Origin: Aquila chrysaetos chrysaetos
Taxonomy: Eukaryota > Chordata > Aves > Accipitriformes > Accipitridae
Length of the DNA stretch: 64,000 bases
NCBI RefSeq assembly: GCF_900496995.4
Contig: NC_044018.1
Coordinates: forward strand, 28,488,858 to 28,552,857
Direction of reading: 5' to 3'
The stretch's first letter is position 1. Each line of letters starts with the position of its first letter. Below, one piece after another: positions 8,703 through 22,300 of the stretch. The notes beneath the pieces were generated by a model. That model was not told the DNA's origin and did no database searches. It worked only from the letters and a program-made list of their open reading frames with translations. The translations under genes were made by a program, and so were the position numbers.

Positions 8703-11700
8703 ATATTTATGATAAAGAGTGATATGGAGGTGGGGGGGGTGTGTGGAAACCGGCGCGGAGGGGAAAACGGCGGAGAGAGGGGTGCAGCGCTTGGGGGGGG
8801 CTGGATTTTTAAGGGGGGAAGGGTAGGTCGGTGGGGGTTTGGGGGGGGGGATCGGGATTTGGGGGGGGCAGTGGGATTGGGGGGGGTGGTAAATTGGGGA
8901 GAACTGGGGACGGACGCACGCCACGAAGAGTGGGGATGCAGATGGGGGGCACCGGAATTGGGGGCGGGGGGGGGTGGTGGTGTTAGGATTAGGGGATGCC
9001 AGGGGAGACCACGGGTAGGTGGGGGTCCCTGGGGGGACCCCGGAGCTGGGGGCGTCCAGGAAAGGGGGAAAGAGGGGGCTGGCGAGCCCCAGGGCAGGGA
9101 AAGGGGGTGACTGCCCTTGGGGGGGGGGGGCAAGAGAATTTGGGGGCTGTGGGAGACGGGTTTTGGGGTGCAGGAGAGGAGAAACAGGGCTGGGGATGAA
9201 TAGTGCTGGGGGGGGGCAGGACAGGAGGAAAGTGTTGGGGTCCTGCCAGGGGAGGGCAAAGGGACCCCCGGGGTGGGAGACAAGGGAGTGGCCCTGCCCT
9301 TGGGGTGCGGGTGCCGGGGGGGGGTGCAGGTGCCAGGCAAGGATTTGGGTGCCCAGGCGCTCGGGGGGGGGGGGGGGGAGCAGAGCCCGGGGGGGGGGCG
9401 GCTGTTGCAACTGAGCGGGGTGGATGGAGGGTAGGGCTGGGGGGGTACAAAGGCATTTTGGTGTGCTCTGGCACAGTGTCGGACACGGCATGGGGGGCTG
9501 CAAGGGTTTGGGGGGGGCTGTGCACCCCTGCAGGGGGGTCCCTCCCCCGGGGGCAGATCCCACGGCCACCCTGAGCCCCTCGGTTTGCGTTTCAGGGTGG
9601 GGGGGACCTTCCCTGGGTGCTGCAGAGCCCAGGCTGGCAGAGGACCGACAGCGCAGCGGGATGGGGGGGGGGGACCGTACGGGGTACGGTGGGTCCTGAC
9701 CGTCCGGGGAGGGGGGGAGAAATGCAATGGGGGGAGGGTGCTGTGTTCACTCCTTCCCTACGGAGGGGAGGAGAAGGGCTGCCCCCCCCCACTTAGACCC
9801 ATCCCCAGCACCTGCAGCCGCAGCCATCTCAGGGTCAGGTTTGGTCTTCAGGCGATGAACCCCGCTTTAAAAGTCCCTGAAGTGCTGCCCCCCCCGATTG
9901 CATTTCATGGGACCGTAGGCTCAGTGGGGGGACCCTGTGCCCCCCAAACTGACCGTGATGTCCCTCTGAGATGTCCTGGACCCTCGAGGTGGCTTCCAGT
10001 CCCAGGGTGTTGGCAGGACAGAGAGCGATTGATGCACCGGGCACTATTTTGGGGGAGACAGATGGGAGATCCGAGTGCGCCGGCTTGGGAGATCCGAAAT
10101 CTGCTCCTGGTTTTGCCACGCTCCTCTGGCATGACCTTGGGAGGTGAACTTAATCCCATCATGTCCTCTGTCTATGTGTAGCCGGAATAAAAATACTTTC
10201 CTGTCTCTCCGGAGAAAGGAGCAGATTCCTGGGAAGTCACCGTAAGCTGATCCGGCTGCTCCCCATGCCGGGACGAGTCGGCCAGGGTTTGCATTGCAAA
10301 CAGGCAGCAAAGAGGGGACCCCCATCACCCTCAGCATGGCCACAGAGGCAGGAGGTTGTATTCGGGATCAGGCTTTTGCCCCCAAAACCTCGTGAAGGTG
10401 GGAAGCAAAGCAAAGATGAAGAGATTCAACCAAGGCCGCACAGCCCAGCGGTAGCAGAGTGGAATGCAGCGCGCCGGTCTCCCGTGCATCTTCCCTATTC
10501 GTGAAAAAACACGACAAGGCCCGGAGAAAAATGTTTCTCTTTACTGGGGCAAAGAGGATTTTGCAAATAACGGAGTTAAACCGCCAAACTGGCAAGAAAG
10601 CCTGGTCAACTGGTTTTGGGTTTTCCCCCTTTTTTCAAGCAGGTTTTGGGACCCTCCGCCGGGTATTTCCTCTCCCTTGCCCGGGCAGCAGACGCTCTGA
10701 TGAAGCGATTAAAGGATCACCTGTGTTTCTGTTTGGGATCGGGGTGCCGGAGCGAGCTGCACTTGTGAGAGGGCTCATCCCTGGCAGCTTTATGCAGGCT
10801 GGGGCCAAATCGATGCCAACCAACCTCTCTATGTCCTGCTCCGGTGCCGTTTGCATATCTTGAGCGACATAATCCAGGCTGGGAAGTGCCTGCTACGTGT
10901 CAGCAGCTCCATTTTCTTCACCAATGCAAATTCCTGAGTCAGCTCCTGCCCCAGCAGGCTCGCCACGGCCATGCGTCCAGGCTCAATGTAGCCCCTCGGT
11001 TTGTTGATAAACTTTATGATCAGCCCTGAGCGGCCCCGGCTGCGCCTTTGGAAGGTGAGTTGGGCCGGTAGATGAGTTTTCCCGGGATTCAGCGGCCTCA
11101 GCCCTGGCTGTGGGGTTTTCCAGGCGTGAAGTTGACTCAACACTGTGGATGAAGGACGCTGGGGAGCTGCCATGTCTCCTCCAAAAGCCTCCCAGCAGAA
11201 AAAAACCTCTCTCAAAAAAGATTTCACTGTCCTGCCGGTACAGATGCCGCCAGCTTTCCCTTACAGCCCCGATCTTCAGGAATTTAACAGCTGGCTGTAA
11301 AACCATGCTCAGCAAGGCTCTACATCGGCTGGCTGCAGTCCTGTGCCCGGACCCGAAGCCCTACTGTGGCACCGCGCCGGCGGGGTTGCTGCAGGGCCAG
11401 AAGAATGGTGGTGGAAATGGGGTAGAAATTAGATTTACATCGTTTTGCTGCTTAGCGGAAAGGTTTTATTTCAGAGGTTGGGGCTGGCCAGTTTGGCTCC
11501 TCTCCCACCAGAAGAAAATGCCTGGTTTTCTTTTTCCTCCTGGCTTGCGGAGGGTGAGCTCGGGTACAGGGATGCTTGCCAGGCAGCCCTGGGACGCGTG
11601 TCCTTGTTGGAGATGGATGGTTTTGAGGTCTGGCGGCAATGCGTCGCATCTCGTCCCCTGCCTCAGTTTCCCCATCAGTATATGCAGTAAATTCTTAAAA

Positions 11701-13354
11701 GTGATAAAGTTTAGAAGGGTAAAAAGGCATTTTAAGAGGGAAGCTGATTTGTGAGGAGGGAAAAAAACCTTGCAAACTGCTCGGCTGCGCTTCGGTCCAG
11801 GTCTCCACCACTGTGACACCTGGAAATATGCTTTGAAAAATAATTCCCTCTGTTGACATCATTTCCAGCCTGATCCTTCTGCTCCGAACGTAGTGAAAAA
11901 AATCACGCGAGCTGGCAAGACCGCAGCAAGGGATGCTTGGGGCTGCGTTGTTACCCTAACGCTTCATTTCCAGGGAGCGGGACCACGACCCAGACCTGTC
12001 CCCCTTTGCATCGGACACAGCTTTGCTGGGAGGTGTCGGCGTGTCTGTACCTCCACGTGTATTTGCACACTTGCCCCGTTGGGGTGTGAGCATGCAAACC
12101 CACCTCGGGGCAGGAACCGGTGTCTTAGCACCGGCTTTTGGGGCTTGTCTACCTGAAGCTGGTGTCTGCTTATGGCGCATTCAGACTCCTCAGCCTGGGA
12201 TCCGAGTGTCCATCCAAAGGAATTAATCCAAGATAACGACAGCGAGTAATTAGCGAGCGGTAGTCGTGTCCAAAATGTCTTCTGCGCGAAGCAGGTTTAA
12301 TTAACCTCTTAGGGTTTCTCACCTGTGGCAAGTTCGTTCAAACTTAGATTTCCACCCACTTGGGATCCAAGTGGCTACATCTCTGACTCATCAACACTTG
12401 TAATTAACACGGCAATTATATTCACAGTGAGACTCGGAGCATCTTAAATTATCCTTCCCTTTTTTTTTCCCCCCCTTCTTTTTTTTTTAAATATTATTAT
12501 TATTATTTTGTGCATTTCATTTCCTTGCCGCCATCTGTTGCGAAATGGCTGTCTTCTTGCTGTGTGCACTTAACACCACCATCTGGACAAATTATTTGTC
12601 CCATTAATTGCAAAAAAAAAAAAAAAAAAAAAAGTGTGAAGAAACGAAATGAAATGGTACTGCCGACCTGCCGAATGTCTGCTACAGGAGAAGCAGCCCA
12701 CTCCGAAATCCGAAGCATGCCGCCAAACTGCATCGAGCCTGACATTATGAAATGTCTGTTTAATCGTCTAGCACACTAATTGGTCTCTTTGCACAGCACC
12801 GAGAAAAAAATCTCTCTCTCCTCTTCTCTCCACGTTATTTGAGTCTTCCCCCACGGGGCAGGCCTGAACAGATCTGCAGCTCACACAGAGATAAATACAG
12901 CGGTCAGAGCAGGGATATTATTGCCCTCTGCAGCCTTTCGCCACTCCGATTGTGCTAGAATAAATCTGAGGTTCTGAGAGAGGCTCTTTAGCGTAGGCTG
13001 GGATGGATCGGGACAGATAACGGCGAGGTCTGGTGTTTGCAGCGGTGTTCAGTCCTCCTTACATCACCAAACTCTGAGCCTCTGAGAAAAGCCAACACGT
13101 GCATTAACTTCTCAGTACCACGGGCTTTAGGGGCAGTTCGCCATTTCAGCTTGAGTTCCCAAAGCTCCTCTGCCCTTCGGCAGCAATGAGGAGCCATAAG
13201 GGAGAATTAAGTTGCAAGGATGGGACGCTTTTGAGTTGTCCCCTCTCACCAAGAGCTTGATGCACGGGATCTTGTTGCTCCTCATCGCTTTCGGGGAGCG
13301 CGGGAGCAGGCAGAGCTTGGCACAGAGACAGCTCTGGTTTTTCTCTCCCTACAG
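8703..13354. other. POU6F1 intronic DNA, no gene seen
   Basis: From 8,703 to about 9,780 the plus strand is G-rich low-complexity sequence with long G-runs. Its complement produces proline-rich frames of several hundred residues that I do not regard as genes. From 9,800 to 13,350 composition is balanced. Present are an (ATT)n microsatellite at about 12,490-12,508, an A22 run at about 12,612-12,633 and AT-rich stretches with TAATTA words near 12,240-12,420. Confidence 0.5.
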
Positions 13355-13457
13355 CCTGAACCCGGAGTGCCGCAGCCCAGCAGCCCGCCCCGAGGAGCAG
13401 GACGCAGCAGCCAGCCCCGTCTCCTGCCAGGAGTGTCCTTTCAACCCAGAGCAAACA
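13355..13457 (+). other. POU6F1: Candidate 5' untranslated exon of POU6F1
   Basis: A pyrimidine tract ending in CTCCCTACAG precedes the segment and GTGAGTGAGT follows it, so both splice borders look good. A second equally strong donor four bases on (GTGAGTACC at 13,462) would extend the exon. The roughly 100-bp exon has no recognised coding similarity and would join to the acceptor at 16,222. Support is from splice signals only. Confidence 0.35.
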
Positions 13458-13469
13458 GTGAGTGAGTAC

Positions 13470-16223
13470 CGGGGCTGCCGCCTCTCCCCACACTGCCCTG
13501 AAGATCACCGCAGCAATCCCACGGGATTTCGGCTCCGTATTCCCCACGCAGCAGCCCGGTGCCCCCCACCGCTCCAGGCCCTGCTCTGCAGTGGCTCTGC
13601 GGGTGGTTTTGGGTTTTGGATGTGTCCCAGCTGTGCAGGAAGGGTCTCCCCACAGACCGAGCAGCCCCTCCGCTGCCCCTTCCCTTCCAGCTGCAGTCAT
13701 TGTGCCCTCACCTGCCAGTTTGGGATCCCAGTTTGGGCTCAACTACCCGCTCTAAATGAAGACCCCTATGTGACAGCCGGAGTGGGGAGCTGGGGAGGGA
13801 TCCCTGGGGCGGCAACGGTGGCAGGGAGGTGCTGGGATGAGAGGAGGAAGCTTTCCCACCTCTTCCAGGCTCAGGTGTAGGAAAAAGCTGCCACAAGACG
13901 CTGGGGTTTGCTCCTCGTTAGCAAAGCCCTAGGGGCTGCTCTGCTTGTGCCGGGATCCATCCAGGCCAGCATGGTCCGGTGGTGCAGGGGGAAGATAAAG
14001 TGAGAGACAGCAGCTACCTGGAGCAAGTGGATGACAGCCCGTGGGGTGAATTCAGCAGGACTCAGGGTCAGAGCACCTCCCATGCCCCCAGCAACCCTCC
14101 CCATTGCCAGCTACTCTCCAGAGAAGTTCAGAAAGCTCCTCTGGAGAGTTTTCCTTCCCTTGCTCGCTCTTCTTGCAGCGGGACACTTTGCTCCTTTGTT
14201 TTGCTGGTTTGCCTGCACTGCCTGCCCCTTGCAGGCAGCACAAATATCCCTTGCTCCGGCTTCCTCACCGTTTGTCGGGCTCTGGCTGCTGGAGAGCTCA
14301 TTAACTTTTAATAATGCCAGCTGCCTGCATAAGCTACTTGCTCGTCCCTTGCTCTGTTCTCTGTTGCACTAGAATAAATTGTTAATTAAACTGTGCACCA
14401 GCATCCCAAGGTGTTTGTCTGCTCTGAAGCTAAGGCCAGGTTTAAAAATTCACAGCGGCTACTGGAGATCAGTCACTGGCTGCTCTAAAAGTCCTCACTG
14501 AATCTGGCAGTAGGACTGTTCTGGGTCCTGTGTGAATTTTTGGGTTGAGCCTGGCAGGGCTAGGGAAGGAGGAGAGCTGGGGTGAGCGGCTGGCGAAGGA
14601 AATAGCCCCATCTCTGCTGGGACCCCAGGCGTCACTTCACTGCAGATAATAAATAATGAGTGGTGTGTACAAAAGCCAGCCTAAGGGAATTAGATGCTTG
14701 GCCCCTGTTGAGTTTCAAATGAGAATTTGGCTCTTAATTCAATTTAGGCCCCTTTGGATCAACAGGATCCGAATAACTATGTTTACTAATTGCATACAAG
14801 CACCAGCTCTGGCTCAGGATATGCTCGGTGGCCTCAGCAGGAGCCTGGTGGCTTCTAAGACACAGAGAAATGATAAAGGGCTTGTAAAACGGTGCCGGGG
14901 GATGTTTCCTGCATCCTGGAAGTGTCTCCTGGGCTGACGTGACGGGCCAATGTATCACAGCGGAGCAGAGCGGCAGGGGATGCCCGTGCCGCACCAGATT
15001 CCCTGGCAGAAGTGAAAAACAAGGGGTGAAATGCACTAACACAAGTTTGGGGCTGAAATTCCCTTACGGATGAGTTGTGAGCCTGGGGAGGCTCTGCCCG
15101 AGCTCTGCCTCCGTTTAACACACTCGGCTTTGCAGAGCTTGCCGAGGGCTGAGCTGGCTGGTCTGTGCGATGCCAGCATCCCTTGTGGGGCAGAGACAGG
15201 ATCAGGCCCAGCACAGAGGTGGTCAGCACTGGAGGTGAGCAGACGCTGCCCAGCATTTTGGGACAGCTGGGACAGGGAGAGCTGGGGTCTGGCTGCACCT
15301 ACCAGCATCAACGTGCCTCCAGGCTCCCAAGCAGTTACACAAACAAGGACACCTTTGCACATGCATCGAGTAATTTTGAATGTCATCCAGGCTGGCTGGT
15401 TAAATGCATCCCTGAGATGTTCCTAATAAAAAATTCATAAGCCTCTTATAAAGGCAATTATGCTTCTGCAAGGTAGCGAGGGGACAATACGTGACCAAAT
15501 GAGTTAATGAAGGGTGTTGGAAGAGGAAGAGTTGCCTTCCAACAGGTGTGCCGAGCCCCTTCCATCCATGAACGACTCATTTCACCAGCTTAATGAAGTG
15601 TCCCCATCAATTTAGGTCCCCTCAGGAAAGAGCAAATTGACTCTCCTACTTCTTGCAGCCAGCATCAGGGGCTTGGGAGAGCTGCAAAGCGTCATGCCGA
15701 GACTTTGGGGACCTGCTCTGGGCTTCAAATAGGAGGCACAGGTGGTTTCATGTGGTCCGTGCCTGGTTTTTTAGAGTTTTCAAAGGAGGCTATAGGAATT
15801 GCATCCTCATCTCCCAAAGGGAGAGAAGAGGTGGAAAGGCTTGGCCCTTGCAATAACCCTTCCCTTGCTCTGCTGCCTGTATATTTGATGTTCACCCAAT
15901 AAATTACGCTACCCCACGTCCATGACCTCTTCGCCAAGAGGACGGGAGGTGGTGGGAGGTACCCGAGACACCAAAGCCTCCCCTGGGGAGGAGCAGGCAT
16001 CCCCACGGCACAGGGCAGGAAGGCATTAACAAGCTCTGCGGTGCCCTGAATCGCAGCCGGGGCCAGTACAGAGTGGGAGAGAGGTGGGTGGTAGAGCCAG
16101 AGAGGAGCAGGGAAGCAGTGGGAGAGACCAGGTTTGCTCTGCACCCTGGGTTGACCCAGCGTGTGACCCCCCCAAGCCACTCGCTGTGTCAATGACGAAC
16201 CCTCCCGTGTTCCCCACTTGCAG
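13470..16223. other. POU6F1 intronic DNA before the first coding exon
   Basis: No gene is recognised. An AT-rich patch around 14,290-14,400, with TTAATAATGCC and TTAATTAAAC words, resembles noncoding regulatory DNA. It ends in a clean acceptor (CACTTGCAG, AG at 16,222-16,223). Confidence 0.5.
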
Positions 16224-16320
16224 CATGTGGAAGGTCTGAGCCCTCTCCCACCTTCGCCGGGACACCATGGACACTGAAGCCGTGCAGCCCCAGGAGGCTT
16301 CGCTAACGGTCAACGAGCAG
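16224..16320 (+). CDS. POU6F1: POU6F1 coding exon 1
   Basis: The exon includes 43 bases of 5' UTR. The ATG at 16,267 has a strong Kozak context. Translation ends L-T-V-N-E-Q at a phase-0 donor (GTACGG). Confidence 0.9.
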
Positions 16321-19300
16321 GTACGGTCATCGCCGGCTCCATCCCCACTGTACCCCTTCACACCCCACAACCCAGAGGGCCACAGGGTGGGGATTTGGGG
16401 TTTGGAGCCCCACTGTGTGCCCTGGCACCGGGTGAAAAACCATCTCACTCCTACCCCATGCTCACGACCACCCTGTTTGCCCCCACACTTGGGCATGGAG
16501 ATGTTCAGCCCCATCTTTTGGAGCTTGGTTGCCTCATCTCGGGTTTTTTTAACCACAAAGAGGAGGCGTGCGGTCCTCATTCCGCAGCCTTGCTGTTTGC
16601 AAGAGATCTTTGCTCCAGGGTTTGGCTGCCTGCAGCCACGAGAGAGCTGGAGGAGCAGCAGGTATCTCTGCTCGTCACTCTCCATGTCTCCTCAATACGG
16701 GAGAAATCGTAGCTTGATTTGGAGGGCTCACCCGACCCTGGGTCACACCCCCAGGGCTGTAGATCAATGCTCGCACTAGTGCTGCAGGTACGGTGGTGCC
16801 GGCTCTGCCGGGGGTGCTGCGGCTGCTGGCAGCCGTGTTTTACCTGCTGAAGGCCTGCTGATGCGTGTGGAGCTGGGGTATATCAGAGCCCAGAAGCTGC
16901 TGATTAATTAAAGCAGCAAGGTGCTGGGGGGGGCTGTGATCCCCCCCATCCATCCCTCCTTGAGGGGACGGGGTGGGCTCTGCTTGGTCTGTTTTAAGGA
17001 TCACCCTAAGACATTTCCCATGGGGCAGGGGGAGCTCCTTTGCTCTGCCCTGGGGTGCGTGGCCTGGGGGACACGGCCGTGGGGTTGGGCACCCGGAGCT
17101 GATGGATATTTTGGGGCACATCTGCAGGTTATTGTCATGTCCAGCCATGAAACCATCCGAGTGCTGGAGGTCGGCGTGGACACCCCGCTCCCGGCCGAGG
17201 AGGACCGGAAAACCTTGGAGATGCCACCAGGGGAGGTAGCACGGGGCTCCCCGGGAAAGACCGGCCACCCAGGCAGAGAGGAGGTCCCACCCAGCACCCA
17301 GAGCTCATGCAGCGGGGAGGCAGCCGGTAAGACACCTTCCTTCCCCAGGGCTCATTCCCTGCGTTGCCCCTGGTCTGTCCATCCCTGCAAGTGAAGTTGG
17401 GCTCCGGACCGCTGGGTCGGAGCCGGGAGGATGAGCTGCACCCATCAGCGCAGGCAGACTCACACCCTGCTCTGGAGCATCCCCATGCCAAGCTGGGTTA
17501 GGAGTTAGCAAAAACAATCCCTCCTCCAGGAGGAGATGGGGAAAAGCATCCTGCATCAAGGACAGCCCTCAAACATGTGCTTAAAATAGCGAGGACATTT
17601 GTCGATGAGATGTTTTGCTGGGGAGCTCGGTTTTCCCACAGCCACATAGAGCAAGGGCTTGGGTTTCCTCTCCCCAGCCCCAGGCTGTTCCAGGGTGCCG
17701 AGCTCACTGCGGGTGCGTCCCTTCTTGCACGGGAATGCAGCTCTGGAAATAAGGCTTTGGGGAGATCCTGCTCTATTCCTTGCTGCTTTTTGGCCGGCAC
17801 CCCAATTCTCCTGCAGGTCCATCCCAAATCTGCCTGCAAGCGCCCCTGTCCCATCCCCTTTCCTGCCACTCTTCTGCTTTATTTATTAATAGGACTTTTC
17901 TCTGGTTGTCACCTCTGTGCTGTATTCAGAGCACAACCAGATTCCCGTGTTTTTGCCAAAAAAAAAAAAAAAGGGCAGGATTGTAGCTTGTTTAAGGCCA
18001 GTTGGTAAGAGGAAGAGGCAAGTGTCCCTCCGCACTGGGGGATGCTCTGGTCCTGCTGCCGCAGGCTGGAGGGGAGGAAAAGCACAGCAGGCTACACAAA
18101 ACCCATTGGACCTGGCAGCGTTGCTGCCCCGTAGCACAGTCTTTGCAATTTGGGAAGTGCTGGGTGTTATCTGTGCTTGGTTTTGGTAGGAAATAAAAAA
18201 AAAAGCTTTTTTAAATCTTGCAGACCTGTAGTTATTTCTGGGCAAGGAACCAAACCCGAGAAATGCCTGGCTCTTAGATGAGAAAAGTATTTATTTGGTA
18301 AAACTTTTTTTCTGCCAAAGGAAAAGGCAGGAAAAGGGTGTTTTTCTTTTTACAAAAATAGAAGATTAAGTGGATTTTATACTCGCGGGTTGCCATTATT
18401 AGAAGTTGAGCAGAATAAATACAAGAGGTTGCTCAAAAAACAAGTAGCTCTTTTGCAAGTAATAAATATGGATTAGGAGCAAGGTTTCCTCTTACTCAGA
18501 TGTTCACAATAACTATGAAATATTATATATTCTGTGAATTTGGGTGCAGGGTTGAAAGACACCCAACGAAGCTCAGCCCACGGGGGACACCCCTCTGCTG
18601 GGTGCTGGCTGGGCGATATCGGTCCCTTCCCTTTCCAGCTCCCCCTTCCTGGGTGAATGGTTCGGGGGCTGACACCGCTTTAATTGCTGCTAATTTTGGA
18701 GCCAGCAGCTGGCGGAGGAAAATATCTCCTGCCGGATCCGACAGCCCGAGAGAGGCGCACGCAGCCCAGCAAACCGCTTACATGCCACCGCTCCTTTGTA
18801 TCTCCTTAACTCCCCTATTCCCCACACTCATTCCTCCCGAAATGACCCAAACCTCTCCCTTCTCCCTCCTTTGCCTCCTCCCCAAAACATCCCATAAGAA
18901 GCCCCAAAGGCCCTTCCCCTCCATCCCACAACCTGGGCAGCAACCCCACCTTGGGGGACCCAGAGCGCTGTTCCCGAGGATGCCCCACGCTGGGTTTCAC
19001 GCTGGCTCCATGGGGCTGCAGCTCCCCCGGGACACCCGTGGGAGGGTGTTCATTCCCTGGGTGTGTGTAATTTGGGTGCCCCCCACCCTCACCCCCATCC
19101 TTTGCACAGACAAGCTGCTATCGCTCAACCGGCAGAATCTCTCCAACCCATCTCCTCTGCCCTTCCGCAGGCAAAGCCAAAACGGCGGCCGGAGCATCGC
19201 CCAGCACCGTCCCCTCCGTCGGCACCTTCAGCCACGCCACGAGCCAGCAGCCGCAGACGTTGGCCCCGCTGGCCGTGCAAGCGACCCCGCAGGTAACTAC

Positions 19301-22300
19301 CCTGCAGCCACGGAGCGGGGCGGGAGAGGAGGGAGAGGGCTGGGGTGGAGGGGGGAGGACAAGGTGGGGACCCCCGGGGAGGCGTCCGCTTGCTGTAGGC
19401 AAACCCCGAGGGCAGAGACGACCGCTCGTGGCGCGGGGTGTAGGACCTACGCCCCGAACCAAGGCGGTTTCCCTCTGCTTGGCGCCCTCGCCAAGGGCCT
19501 TGCGCCGCCGAGGTGCTGCCAGAGACGCGTCGGGTGGTTTGGGGGGGGGGGGGATCCCCCCCAGCGTCTCCCCACGGAGAGGGGGACTCCGCGGAGCTGG
19601 GAACCCAGCTGCTGAGATGGGAGGGACCCCGGGCCGCCTGGCCGCCGGGTCTACGCGCCCCTTTGCAAAGACTTATGCTCCGCTGATGCTATCTGCAGTG
19701 GCGTTGATTTTTGTTCTTTTTTAAATCTTGTTTACTTTTGCAGGTCTTGACTCAGGAAAACTTAGCAACAGTTGTGACAGGAGTAATGGTTCCAGCAGGG
19801 ACAGTTACTCAACCTCTTCTTATCCCCATCAGTATTGCAGGTCAAGTGGCAGGTCAGCAGGGGCTGGCTGTGTGGACATTTCCTACAGCAACGGTCGCTG
19901 CCCTTCCCGGATTGACGGCTGCTTCTCCTACAGGGGGAATTTTCAAACCGCCTATAGCCAATTTGCAAGGTAACCGGTGCTCTCCTGCTTTGCAGCCTCC
20001 TTAATTCGTCCTCCCCCAGCTTGTGCCGAATCCAGGCCGTCCTCTCCAGGAGGGGTCTGCAACGGCGTTTTATTTTGGGGACTTGTTTGCGGCTCCACCT
20101 GTACAAAAGGTGCCAGGAGCGTGGGAGAAGGGGAGGGCAGGATGAGGACAGCGAGAGGGAGGAAGGCAGCGCACAGGGATGGGATGTGAGGTCCAGGTTA
20201 GATTTGGGGCTCTGGGTATGGCACCCCCTTGCAGCGGGTGAGGTTCTGCAAGGGGGGAGACCTGCGGGCATGAGAGCAGGAGGATGGGTGCCTCTCTGGC
20301 GCTGCCCGTAGCAGGATTCGTGCTGTTCCCTGTAAGAGGGAATCGTCACCTCTTGAGCTCCCGTGAGGGAAGGAGTCTGTCCCAGGAACAATTTGCGGAG
20401 AGGGGAGATGACAGGACCCCCGAGGTGCCCCTCACCCTCTGTGCGGGCAGCAGCATCTGGTTAGGGTTAGACCCAGCACCCCAGCCGGGCAGGATGCGTC
20501 CTGCTGCAGCAGAGGGGCTCGGCTCTGCCTGTTACACGGGAGCTGGGGGGACCTTTCTCTGCGATAACACGAGCGTGCGGAGGTGAATCACCTGGTGATT
20601 CGGTTCCCTTTGGGAAGGGACAGTGAGCGTTGAGGGGGACACTCAGGGTCTCCTCGGTGTCCCTGTCTCCCCGCCGGCTCACGCTCTCTCCGTCTCTTTG
20701 CTTCGCAGCCGCTGCCGTACTGAACACAGCCATCCAAGCGCCGGTGCAGCCTGCCCAGCCGCTGCAGGCTGCGGTCCAGCCCCGGCCGCCCCTCCAGACC
20801 CCCGGCGTCTTCCCCACCGCGCCCGGCCAGCCCCCCATCCTGCCACAGCCCGCTGCAGCACCCACGCCGCCCGTGGCCAAGCCGTTAGAGACGCAGACCC
20901 AGATCACCGTCCAACCTGCTGGATTTGCCTTTAACCCTGGCATAGTAAGGAGCCTGGCAGCCCACAGCGTGGAGCCGGGCGAGTTCGGCACCCGCTTCCC
21001 TTTATCCGGTGCCTTACGTGGCCGTGGAGAGCCGCGAGAAGTCGTGCTTCCCTGAGGACGAAGCACTCTGGTTCAGCCATCGTCTCCCGGGGGATCGTGC
21101 AAGATCCCAGCCTCAGTTTCCCCATCCCTGGTGAACGACGAGCGACCGCGCAGGCAGCTTTGCTTTAGGCAAAATCTAAAGGATGGATTTAAGGACGTCA
21201 AGGGACTGCATCCCGTCACGGCGGCGAGGCAGGAGTCACCCTGCCACGGGGAAGGGGGTGGCCGGCTGTGCGCGGGGGGACGCGGTGGCCTGGGGTGACC
21301 CACGTCTCTGACCCCCGGCTTTCGGTTCTCTGCAGATCAGCGCGGCTTCTCTCGGGGGCCAAACCCAGCTCCTCGGCTCCTTGGCAGCCGCCCCCGTGAT
21401 CGCAAACACCATCTCCAGCGTGCAGGGCATCACGGGCCAGATCCTGACCAACGCCCAGGGCCAGGTACCGCTGAGGGGGGACCTGCCCTTGCAAACCCAC
21501 CACCCGCTGCCCCCCCCAGAGGGGTTGTTTCTCCTGGGAAAGGAGGAGACGGACGCAGCCGGTGTGTCCCCCACCACCTCGGGGAAGGGTGTTTGCAGGA
21601 TGCAACCCCCCCCCCCCCCCCAGCTCTGGCTCTCCTCCCTTCGCCCAGGTGATCGGGACCCTGCCGTGGGTGGTGAACCCCCCCGGGATGGCGGCAGCCA
21701 GCCCAGCCCCGGCCGCTCTGCCGGCCCAGAACCTGCAGGTACAGACGGTGACGCCCCAGCTGCTGCTCAATGCCCAGGGCCAGGTCATCGCCACGCTGGC
21801 CGGCAGCGCCATCCAGGCGGCCGCCATCAAGAAAACCGGCACCCCCGAGCCCCCCCCCCAAGAACGAGGTGAGCGACGGGCACGGAGCTGACGGCTGCGT
21901 GGCCAAAGGGGCTGTCACCATCCCCGGCACCGTGGCTTTGGGAGCACACGAGCATCTTTGGGACCCGGCCGCATGGCTTTGGGACCCGGCCGCGTTGGTT
22001 TAGGAGTGTGTGAGCATCTTCGGGATGCAGCCACATTGCTTTTGGGGCACGTGAGCGTCTTTGGGACCTGGCCGTGTGGCTTTGGGACCCAGCCACGTTG
22101 CTTTGGGACCATGTCAGCATGTTTGGGACCCAGACGCATGGCTTTGGGACCCAGACACATTGCTTTGGGAGCACATGAGCATGTTTGGGACCTGGCCGCG
22201 TGGCTTTGGGACCCAACCACGTTGCTTTGGGATGTGGCCACGTTGCTCTGGAAGCACATGAGCATCTCTGGGACGTGGCTGTGTTGCTTTGGGACCTGGC

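Noticed and set aside
8289-9727. Long proline-rich frames on the minus strand (up to about 426 codons)
   Set aside because: They are the complement of G-rich low-complexity DNA with few stops; no domain, no conserved motif and no splice logic.
18500-19615. 371-codon open frame across POU6F1 intron 2 and exon 3
   Set aside because: It is out of frame with the true exon 3 and has no recognisable similarity; splice sites and family similarity support exon 3 only.
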